This document shows positions 1 through 6,005 of a stretch of 8,708 bases of DNA, piece after piece (the first letter of the stretch is position 1; every line of letters begins with the position of its first letter). The stretch comes from Pseudolysobacter sp. (lineage in GTDB: Bacteria > Pseudomonadota > Gammaproteobacteria > Xanthomonadales > Rhodanobacteraceae). Location: positions 1 to 8,708 of the forward strand of contig JANXUW010000055.1 of assembly GCA_025351985.1 (NCBI GenBank), written 5' to 3'. Below the pieces are notes generated by a model that was not told the origin of the DNA, did no database searches, and saw only the letters and a program-made list of their open reading frames with translations. Position numbers and translations under genes: made by a program.

Positions 1-27
1 CGGGGTGATCAGTTAGCGTTTTTCAGC

Positions 28-54
28 TCAGAATCCGTCACCGAAAAGCTTGTC
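28..54 (-). other. C-terminal F-x-D-G-F tail of the delta-60 protein
   Basis: The protein ends DKLFGDGF and then stops with TGA. It matches the pattern D-[KR]-[LI]-F-x-[DN]-G-F of the beta-helix protein but lacks the final Glu. An alternative reading is a degenerate FG turn of the last delta-60 repeat; the D-K-L-F spacing after the RLQN strand fits the tail reading slightly better. Confidence 0.35.
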
Positions 55-1557
55 GTTCTGCAAACGCAGGAACAGAAAATCGACGTTGCTGGCGGTGTAG
101 TTCACGCCCACGACCAACGGTCGATTGCCATCCAGCAGCAATGCGGTGACATATTGCGGCGAGCCGTTGCCAGGCTCGGAGCCGGGGCTGAAAATCACAT
201 TGCCGGCGCTGCCGAACGTGCTGTCGGGATCGCCGTTGAACAACATGCGATGGATGCCGAAATCGGCCGGTGCATTGCCCTGAAAAAAGCTGTAGGCGTT
301 GCCGCCGAAAATGATGTTTTCGCGGATGTGATCTTCCGTATTATTGCTGATGCTGTTTTGCTGCAGCACCAGGCTGCCGATGCCGTTGTAGGCGCCGATC
401 GATTGATAGATGCCGATCTTTTCCCCCGGCACAGGAGCGCCGCCGAATCCGGCATTGATGATGCCATTCGAATAGAGTTTTGCGACTGCCCAATAACTCA
501 CCGTGCCCGATGCGGTGGTGACATACGCTTCGCCGCCGAGCACGATACCGCCATCGACGCTGATCGCGACTGCGCGACATGCATCGGCACTTTCGCCACC
601 GGGGAATTGGCCGTCGAACGGGATGATCGCCAGACCCGGTTGAGTGGCCGGATTTGTGCCGAAACCAGAGTCGAGATCGAGGTTCGGCAAGGTGAATGCA
701 GCCACTGCGAAATTGGTATCGTTGCTGCCACCAAGATGTTGCGGTCGGCCTTGCGCCGAACCGGCCACGACCACGCGATTGCCGGACACCGCGATCGCGC
801 TGGCGTTGTCTTTGACCCCCGCCGTGCCATCGGAAAAATCGACAAATTTCTGAATCAGCGGGTGACCGTTCGCATCGTGCAACACGACGCAGAAATCCGC
901 GCTGGTGCCACCGACATATTTCTGCCCGGTGCCCGCCGTGAGTATTCGGTTGTCCGGCAATAACGCGATGGCCGCGAGTGAAGATTGGCTGTCGCAATCG
1001 AGAAACTGCGCACCGCCATCACTGCCGAAACTCGCATCGACCGCGCCGCTCGGCAACAGCCGGAACAACAGTCCGCCCGTGCCGCCGCCCGCACTGGCGG
1101 TGAACGTTCCGGCTACCACGATCTTGCCATCGGATTGCACCGCAATCGCGCTCGCCGATTCATCCGTTGGCGCAGCGAAATCGGCCGAGCTGAAAAAGTA
1201 CGTACCGACGCCCGGCACGGAGCCGGTGCCCGCACCAAAACTCGTGTCGAGAAAACCACTCGTATTCAGTCGCATCACGATGACCAGGGTGTGACCTGAA
1301 GCAAGCGTCGAAGTGCCGGCGGCAAGAATCTTGCCGTCGCTCTGGCGCGCCACCGCGGTCGCGAAACTTGCACCGGTATAGGCGTAGTTGCTCCAGCCGA
1401 GCCCGGGGATACCGAAGCTCGGATCGGGTTTGCCGTCATAGTTTTGCGCGCATGCCGCGACGCTGGTCAGCCACCCGGCCAGCGCAAGAATCGCGAGCCA
1501 TCGATGTCGGTGTGCTGTGCTGGAATTTCTGTCGATTTTACTCTGGCTGGTTTGCAT
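28..1557 (-). CDS. Exported delta-60 repeat protein, probable seven-bladed beta-propeller
   Basis: A 510-residue protein with no enzymatic motif. Seven copies of an xDGKIxxxG-type strand motif (for example SDGKILAAG near residue 73, SDGKIVVAG near 142, PDNRILTAG near 201) alternate with LDxSFG-type turns near residues 47, 106, 176, 298, 370 and 447. This is the delta-60 repeat pattern, and seven units of about 60-75 residues fit a seven-bladed propeller (inference). The N-terminus has a basic stretch, a hydrophobic core around residues 20-34 and then VAACAQ. That reads either as a signal peptidase I site (ACA before Q38) or as a lipobox (VAAC, Cys36). The reading frame stays open to an ATG at 1749, but I chose the ATG at 1557: it directly precedes the signal peptide, has a CGGGAG ribosome site 6 nt upstream, and the 64 extra codons have a weak third-position GC bias (34 of 64). 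The C-terminus is DKLFGDGF, similar to the tail of the beta-helix protein at 2854-5850. The function is unknown; a surface or secreted scaffold is likely. Confidence 0.85.
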   Translation of the reverse strand: MQTSQSKIDRNSSTAHRHRWLAILALAGWLTSVAACAQNYDGKPDPSFGIPGLGWSNYAYTGASFATAVARQSDGKILAAGTSTLASGHTLVIVMRLNTSGFLDTSFGAGTGSVPGVGTYFFSSADFAAPTDESASAIAVQSDGKIVVAGTFTASAGGGTGGLLFRLLPSGAVDASFGSDGGAQFLDCDSQSSLAAIALLPDNRILTAGTGQKYVGGTSADFCVVLHDANGHPLIQKFVDFSDGTAGVKDNASAIAVSGNRVVVAGSAQGRPQHLGGSNDTNFAVAAFTLPNLDLDSGFGTNPATQPGLAIIPFDGQFPGGESADACRAVAISVDGGIVLGGEAYVTTASGTVSYWAVAKLYSNGIINAGFGGAPVPGEKIGIYQSIGAYNGIGSLVLQQNSISNNTEDHIRENIIFGGNAYSFFQGNAPADFGIHRMLFNGDPDSTFGSAGNVIFSPGSEPGNGSPQYVTALLLDGNRPLVVGVNYTASNVDFLFLRLQNDKLFGDGF

Positions 1558-1563
1558 GACGTG

Positions 1564-1569
1564 CTCCCG
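1564..1569 (-). promoter_or_regulatory. Ribosome binding site deciding the 1557 start
   Basis: The minus strand reads CGGGAG, then six bases, then ATG at 1557. This spacing supports the start that places a signal peptide at the N-terminus of the delta-60 protein, over the longer in-frame start at 1749. Confidence 0.6.
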
Positions 1570-1574
1570 AATGT

Positions 1575-1592
1575 GCGGCCAATACTGGCCGC
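1575..1592. promoter_or_regulatory. Perfect palindrome/hairpin beside the delta-60 gene RBS
   Basis: GCGGCCA (1575-1581), ATAC (1582-1585) and TGGCCGC (1586-1592) form a perfect 7-bp inverted repeat with a 4-nt spacer. It ends five bases upstream of the ribosome site at 1564-1569. In the minus-strand mRNA it would fold into a stable GC-rich stem-loop in the 5' leader; as DNA it could be a repressor operator. No run of T follows on either strand, so a terminator is less likely. The structure is directly visible; its function is inferred. Confidence 0.45.
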
Positions 1593-1746
1593 TTGTTCTG
1601 GGATATACGTTGCAATGCGCCGATGGCAGACACCCGATTGTTTGCAGACATCGTTTTCTTGCCACGGCCTCTTGCCGCAGTGGCGGAAAACGGTCGCCAT
1701 GACTGACTGCGGATGAGGCAAGAATATGCGTATGTGCGGGCGAAAC

Positions 1747-1760
1747 CATGACGATCCTCC
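1747..1760 (-). promoter_or_regulatory. Alternative strong SD plus ATG upstream of the delta-60 gene
   Basis: The minus strand reads GGAGG (1760-1756), six bases, then ATG (1749-1747). This is a better Shine-Dalgarno match than the one at the preferred start. The frame is continuous with the delta-60 gene, so translation from here would add 64 residues ahead of the signal peptide. The added sequence contains AGA, GTA and other AT-ending codons and three cysteines, and does not resemble a coding extension. It may be chance, or a leader-translation signal. Confidence 0.3.
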
Positions 1761-1784
1761 ATTTCGACTTCGGGTGTCGCTAAA

Positions 1785-1799
1785 ACCGATCTTTTCGGT
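1785..1799. other. Short inverted repeat in the divergent intergenic region
   Basis: ACCGA (1785-1789) and TCGGT (1795-1799) flank a 5-nt loop. On the minus strand the stem is followed by TTTTA, giving a weak terminator-like look, but no minus-strand gene ends there. It lies about 55-70 bp upstream of the lactamase start, where an operator or promoter element would be expected. I see no convincing -35/-10 pair in 1558-1844 for either gene. Confidence 0.2.
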
Positions 1800-1853
1800 G
1801 TTAGCCTGCGCGCCAATTCCGCGGCTGCGTCCGATTTTCTGCGAGTGAAAAAA

Positions 1854-2750
1854 ATGAGATTACATTTATATACCTTTATCTTTTTTGCACTTTTCGGATC
1901 TGCCGCGCAAGCCGCGAAACCGGTTCCCGCTGTGCAGAAACCGACGTGCCAGCCCGACGCCGACTGGAACGAACCCACGCCGCCGCTGCCTATTTACGGC
2001 AACACCTGGTACGTCGGCACATGCGGATTGAGTGCGCTGCTGATCACGTCCGCGCATGGTCATATCCTGATCGATGGCGACACCGAAAAAGCGCCGCCGT
2101 TAATTGAGGCGAACATCCGCAAGCTCGGCTTTCGCGTAACCGATGTGCGCTACATTCTCAACTCGCACGCGCATAACGATCATGCCGGCGGACTGGCGCA
2201 ACTGCAGCGGGATTCTGGCGCCGTAGTCGTTGCGCGCGGCGCAGATGCGGACGCGATCGAACGCGGCCACGGCGATCGTTCCGATCCGCAATATCTGGAA
2301 ACCAAAAAATTTCCGCCCGTGAGCAACGTGCGGCGTGTCGTCGATGGCGAAATCATAACGCTGGATGGCTTGGCGTTGACCGCACATGCCACGCCCGGCC
2401 ACACGCCCGGAAGTACCAGCTGGACATGGAAATCCTGCGCAGGCCAGCGTTGCCTGCAGATGGCCTATGTCGACAGCGTCACGCCATTGTCCGACGATGT
2501 GTATCGTTACACCGACGAGGTGTCGCATCCGGGTTTTGTCGCGGCGTTCCGCGCCGGTCTGGCGACGATCGCCGCGCTGCCTTGCGATATTCTGCTGACG
2601 CCGCACCCTGATGCGAGCGCAATGTGGAGCCGGCTCGGAGCACAGACCAGCGCGCCGCTGGTCGATGCCGAAGCATGCCGCCGTTATGCCGCGAGCGGCA
2701 ACGAAAAACTCGATGCGCGCATCGCCAAGGAACATGCCAGCGCGCCGTGA
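1854..2750 (+). CDS. bla: Subclass B3 metallo-beta-lactamase, AIM-1-like, exported
   Basis: A zinc-dependent hydrolase predicted to open the beta-lactam ring (penicillins, cephalosporins, carbapenems) in the periplasm. The 298-residue length fits subclass B3. A signal peptide covers residues 1 to about 20, with a likely cut after AQA. The zinc ligands are all present: H105, H107, D109 and H110 in NSHAHNDHAGG, H183 in TPGHTPGSTSW, and H251 in LLTPHPDAS. Six cysteines (32, 57, 195, 200, 244, 275) match the three-disulfide layout I recall for AIM-1; the last pair is also the L1 disulfide. YGNTWYVGTCG and SWTWKSC further resemble AIM-1. I chose the ATG at 1854 because GAG lies 8 nt upstream; a GTG at 1845 is in frame, adds three residues, and has no SD. 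The first codons (AGA, TTA, CAT, TTA, TAT) are AT-rich and rare for this genome. The gene is divergent from the delta-60 gene and convergent with the beta-helix gene, so it is monocistronic. No LysR-type regulator is adjacent. An alternative is a B3-like hydrolase with another substrate. Confidence 0.93.
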   Translation: MRLHLYTFIFFALFGSAAQAAKPVPAVQKPTCQPDADWNEPTPPLPIYGNTWYVGTCGLSALLITSAHGHILIDGDTEKAPPLIEANIRKLGFRVTDVRYILNSHAHNDHAGGLAQLQRDSGAVVVARGADADAIERGHGDRSDPQYLETKKFPPVSNVRRVVDGEIITLDGLALTAHATPGHTPGSTSWTWKSCAGQRCLQMAYVDSVTPLSDDVYRYTDEVSHPGFVAAFRAGLATIAALPCDILLTPHPDASAMWSRLGAQTSAPLVDAEACRRYAASGNEKLDARIAKEHASAP

Positions 2751-2804
2751 TGCGAACGCGGCGGCGCTCGCGCATGGCAGCGAGGATTCCAGCGTTGAAG
2801 CGCG

Positions 2805-2841
2805 TTGCCGTGATGACGAATCACATCCGCCATCACGGCGA
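2805..2841. terminator. Long inverted repeat between convergent genes, possible bidirectional terminator
   Basis: GCCGTGATG (2807-2815) and CATCACGGC (2831-2839) are perfect 9-bp arms around a 15-nt loop. A U-A pair and a G-U wobble extend the stem outward. A competing inner hairpin, GTGAT (2810-2814) with ATCAC (2820-2824), shares one arm. The element sits between the lactamase stop (2750) and the beta-helix stop (2854), where a shared terminator is expected. No T-run follows on either strand, so it could instead act as a transcript-end stabiliser or a factor-dependent stop. Confidence 0.4.
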
Positions 2842-2853
2842 TGTCGTCGACGA

Positions 2854-2883
2854 TTATTCGAAGCCGTTCTTGAAGATTCGATC
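2854..2883 (-). other. C-terminal F-x-N-G-F-E tail of the beta-helix protein
   Basis: The protein ends DRIFKNGFE directly after the last Calx-beta strand (ITITLS). The similar DKLFGDGF ends the delta-60 protein. It is not an LPXTG, PEP-CTERM or GlyGly-CTERM tail, as there is no transmembrane helix or basic cluster. A sorting role is inferred only from the recurrence. Confidence 0.45.
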
Positions 2884-5850
2884 GCTGAGCGTGATCGTGA
2901 TCTGACCTTCGCTATCGTAGGCGATCACGTTTCCGGTTGCGCCGACGATCTGCAGGTAGAAGGTTTTCTCGATCTGATTTTGCACATCGGCGAGTACCGT
3001 GATCGGCAACATTTTGCTGGTTTCGCCGGCCAGAAAAGTGACCTGGCCGCTGAGCGCCACATAGTCCGTAGCGGCTTTGGCCGCGCCGTCAGTCGTCTGA
3101 TAGTCAAGCACGATCGCATGTGTCGTCGGCGCGGAAAGTTTGATCGTGATACCGGTTTGCGCCTGGCCGACATCCGGCGCGCTCACACTCGCATCGCTCA
3201 CGCTGTAGAACGGATATTGCGGATCGTGATCGTATAGCGTTACATCGATCGCGGAGTTCACGCCGAGCTTGGCGCCGCCGGTCGGCTGACTAAGCACAAG
3301 GCCGAAGTGTTCGGTTCCTTCCACCTGGCTATCCAGCACGATCGGAATGTTCACGAGTTTGATCGACTCGCCCGCGGCGAAAGTCAGTGTCTGCGTCACG
3401 GTCGCATAATCCGCCGGTGCGGTTGCGCTGCCATCGGCGGTATTGAACTTGACCGATGCCGTGCCGCTGAGTCCGTGCGAGCGCACGATCGCGACTTTGA
3501 GCAGCGGAACATCCTCGTACGCCTGGACCGGTGTGGCGATGTTGAACTCGCCCGCGCTGGCCGGGCCGATCGCGATGCACGGTGAAAATTCCGAGGTATT
3601 GCCATCCGCGCTGGTGGCTGTGGCGGTGATGAATCCGCCAACCGGATTGCTCGGCAGCGAGGCCGACAGTGCCGCGTTGCCATTCGCATCGGTCACCGCA
3701 TTGCTGCTGCCGAGAAACTGCTCGCCTTGACCCATGCCGGAGATATCGCAGGTCGCCGAGAGAAAATATTCGATACGGAAATTCGCGTTGCGCGACGAAC
3801 TCAACTGGCCCTGCACGCTGACTGCATTCGCGAGCTGCGTCGCCAGCATGACCACCGGATAATTCTGGCCCTCGTTCGGGCCGTGATCCACATCCAGCGC
3901 ATCGTTCGGCAGCGGGCCTTGCGGATCGAGATCGATCCCGAGCCGCTGATTGGCATAGATGCGATTGCCGAGGAATCGATTCTGCGCGCCAAACCACAGG
4001 TAGATGCCGTTGTTGGAATTATTGGCAATGACATTGCCCGCGCCTGCCGCAGTGCCGCCGATGAAGTTTCCGTTGGCGCCATAAATCACCATGCCGAACT
4101 GATTCGGAAATACACCGCTCAACGCTGCGTTCGTGCCGATGATATTGCCTTCGACATGATTACCGGTGGCGCCCGGGCCGTACAGCGAAATGCCGTAATA
4201 ACTGTTCGCCGCGATGATGTTGCCGGTGTTGGCCGCGGTGCCGCCGATCTGATTGTTCGCACCCTCGATGCCGATGCCGTCTTCGTAATTGCCGACCGCC
4301 GTTGCCTGGTTGGCCGAGAGTCCGATCACGTTGCTTTGCACTTTTGCCGCGGTCACGGCGGCTTCGAGATTCACCCCGCGCGCATTGCCGGAAATCGTGT
4401 TGCCGCTGCCGGGTAGGCCGATCACGATACCGCCGCCGCCGAGTGCGCGAATACCGTAACCCTGATTGCCCAACGGCGCCGTGCCGGCGGCATTCAAGCC
4501 GATCGTATTGTGCAACACGCTGATGTTTTGCGCCGTGGTATCGATCGAAATGCCGCTGCCGGTATTTGCCGAAATTATATTGCCGGCCAGGCCGGTGCCG
4601 ACGCTGACATTTTGACCATAAACCTCGACGCCATTTTCGCCGTTCGGAAGTGCCGTGCTACCGCCGCCATTGGTTCCGATCGTATTTCCGCTGATGACGA
4701 AATTGCTGGCTGGGGCTTCGACGATGATGCCACTCCTGCCGTTGCCGGAAATCAGATTTCCCGCACCCACCGCACTGGTGCCGATATTGATCGTGTTGCC
4801 GGAAACGGCGCGAATGCCATAGTTGAAATTCGGTAGCGCCTGGTTGCCATTGGGCAGGGTGCCGATGAAGTTCGCCAGAATCTGGCCGCCCTGCGCGCCG
4901 AACAGCACGATGCCATTGTCGCCGTTGCCGGAGATGATATTGGCACCGCCGCTCACAGCGCTGCCGATGGATGAGTTCATGCCGAGATCGACAATGCCGC
5001 TACCGCTGTTCGCGATCGCTGCACTGCCTGCAAGGTTCAATCCGATGTAGTTTCCCGCCACCTGCGCGGCGCTGGACGAGTCGAGCTGGATGCCGTCGCT
5101 GCCGTTGCCGGAAATAAAATTGCGTTGAGATGCCTGGGTAGAACCGATCTTGGTATTTGCGGCTTGGGTGCGTATGCCGATACCAAGATTCGGGATCGCG
5201 ACTGTACCGGCCGCGTTGAGTCCGATCCGGTTGCCAAACAGCGACACGTTGCTGGCGGAGCTGCCGATATAGACACCGCCGTCGGTGTTTCCGGATATCA
5301 CGTTGAAGTCGTTTTGCAGACCGCCGCCAATCGTGCTCGATGTGGTCGCGGCGATGAATAATCCAGTCTCGTTACCGAGTGAATTGATACCGTCCGTACC
5401 GAGGTAGCATCCGAGCACAAAATTTCCGCTGCCGCTGACAATTTCCAAGCCGCGGGAAAAGCGGGTAATCATCAAACTTTGCACGATCGTCTGCGCGGCA
5501 TCGATGCGCAAGCCCGCACTCAGCGCGCCGGCATTGATACCGTCGATGCGGATCAGCGGAACCCCGTCGAAGCCGATCTGCGATTGCCCTTTTATAATGA
5601 CCTGATCGCTGATCGTTGGCAGCTCCGAGAGTGGAGAAATGGTTTGCGGACCAGAGGCCATGCCGAACAGGATGCTATCGGGGCCGGGATTGTTGTTGGC
5701 ATCGAGGATCGCCTGTCGCAGCGTGCCCGGGCCGCTGTCGGCGGTACTCGTCACAGTGAACGAACCGGCTGACGCAAGCTGCGACATCCCTGCGACAATC
5801 GCGAATGCAGCAAAGAAAAAGTGACTGAATTTGTTGCGGGAAAAACGCAT
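2854..5850 (-). CDS. Exported right-handed beta-helix protein with two Calx-beta domains
   Basis: A 998-residue surface or secreted protein of unknown function. Residues 1-28 form a signal peptide ending ASA. Residues 30-62 (FTVTSTADSGPGTLRQAILDAN) are the N-cap typical of parallel beta-helix outer proteins. Residues of about 110-640 are a beta-helix with recurring NxISGNxxxGIxL and GNxIGxNAAG motifs in a supra-repeat of 59-62 residues. Residues of about 665-760 look Ig-like and end in the DGNTSEFSPC motif common after such helices. Residues of about 766-877 and 880-989 are Calx-beta domains (DGSATAPADY and AGESIKLVNIPI; DGAAKAATDY and AGETSKMLPITV). The second lacks the EGTE motif of the first (IEKT at 960-963), so its calcium binding may be weaker. 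The tail is DRIFKNGFE. No catalytic residues were recognised; adhesin-like or matrix roles are inferred. The start at 5850 has GAGGA 6 nt upstream. The gene lies 155 bp downstream of the kinase gene on the same strand. Confidence 0.9.
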   Translation of the reverse strand: MRFSRNKFSHFFFAAFAIVAGMSQLASAGSFTVTSTADSGPGTLRQAILDANNNPGPDSILFGMASGPQTISPLSELPTISDQVIIKGQSQIGFDGVPLIRIDGINAGALSAGLRIDAAQTIVQSLMITRFSRGLEIVSGSGNFVLGCYLGTDGINSLGNETGLFIAATTSSTIGGGLQNDFNVISGNTDGGVYIGSSASNVSLFGNRIGLNAAGTVAIPNLGIGIRTQAANTKIGSTQASQRNFISGNGSDGIQLDSSSAAQVAGNYIGLNLAGSAAIANSGSGIVDLGMNSSIGSAVSGGANIISGNGDNGIVLFGAQGGQILANFIGTLPNGNQALPNFNYGIRAVSGNTINIGTSAVGAGNLISGNGRSGIIVEAPASNFVISGNTIGTNGGGSTALPNGENGVEVYGQNVSVGTGLAGNIISANTGSGISIDTTAQNISVLHNTIGLNAAGTAPLGNQGYGIRALGGGGIVIGLPGSGNTISGNARGVNLEAAVTAAKVQSNVIGLSANQATAVGNYEDGIGIEGANNQIGGTAANTGNIIAANSYYGISLYGPGATGNHVEGNIIGTNAALSGVFPNQFGMVIYGANGNFIGGTAAGAGNVIANNSNNGIYLWFGAQNRFLGNRIYANQRLGIDLDPQGPLPNDALDVDHGPNEGQNYPVVMLATQLANAVSVQGQLSSSRNANFRIEYFLSATCDISGMGQGEQFLGSSNAVTDANGNAALSASLPSNPVGGFITATATSADGNTSEFSPCIAIGPASAGEFNIATPVQAYEDVPLLKVAIVRSHGLSGTASVKFNTADGSATAPADYATVTQTLTFAAGESIKLVNIPIVLDSQVEGTEHFGLVLSQPTGGAKLGVNSAIDVTLYDHDPQYPFYSVSDASVSAPDVGQAQTGITIKLSAPTTHAIVLDYQTTDGAAKAATDYVALSGQVTFLAGETSKMLPITVLADVQNQIEKTFYLQIVGATGNVIAYDSEGQITITLSDRIFKNGFE
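3960..5403 (-). repeat. About 180-bp tandem supra-repeat encoding beta-helix coils
   Basis: The [LI]G anchor of each unit falls at residues 150, 209, 269, 329, 391, 450, 509 and 571, with a final related I at 631. The spacings are 59, 60, 60, 62, 59, 59, 62 and 60 residues. Each unit carries roughly three helix coils. The DNA copies are diverged, apart from a recurring GTTGCCGG-type core (plus strand) that encodes the GN of ISGN. The periodicity points to growth by duplication of a three-coil unit. Confidence 0.75.
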
Positions 5851-5856
5851 GCGAAA

Positions 5857-5861
5857 TCCTC
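5857..5861 (-). promoter_or_regulatory. Ribosome binding site of the beta-helix gene
   Basis: The minus strand reads GAGGA, then six bases, then ATG at 5850. This fixes the start immediately before the signal peptide. Confidence 0.65.
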
Positions 5862-5889
5862 GGAAAGATGAAGTGGTCTTCGTTCATTA

Positions 5890-5911
5890 CGAGGGGTGGC
5901 AGCCCGAGGGG
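5890..5911. repeat. Pair of 7-bp direct repeats in the beta-helix gene leader
   Basis: CGAGGGG occurs at 5890-5896 and again at 5905-5911, a 15-bp start-to-start distance, 40-61 bp upstream of the beta-helix start. Spaced direct repeats of this kind can be regulator sites, but two 7-mers in a GC-rich leader may be chance. No clear -35/-10 pair is visible in 5851-6005. Confidence 0.25.
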
Positions 5912-6005
5912 ACATTGCGTGTTCCTACCATTGCCGTTTTGGCGACCGCGACAAGAAACCGCAGGTGAGAGCGATGCGGCGAGACTTGCGGATTTCTGCG
6001 ACGGT

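Noticed and set aside
154..963. 269-codon plus-strand open frame opposite the delta-60 gene
   Set aside because: It is rich in Arg, Ala and His, has no recognisable domain, and lies wholly antisense to a clear delta-60 repeat gene. It is a typical GC-rich shadow frame.
1538..1978. 146-codon minus-strand open frame spanning the intergenic region and the lactamase 5' end
   Set aside because: It overlaps two well-supported genes and the translation resembles no known family.
3960..5403. CRISPR array or non-coding tandem repeat
   Set aside because: The period is about 180 bp, copies are diverged at DNA level and conserved as protein in one open frame, so the repeat is a coding one.
2854..5850. 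Beta-helix protein as a pectate lyase or other polysaccharide lyase
   Set aside because: The fold is compatible, but I see no conserved catalytic Asp/Arg cluster, and the Asn/Gly repeat style with Calx-beta domains fits a structural surface protein better.
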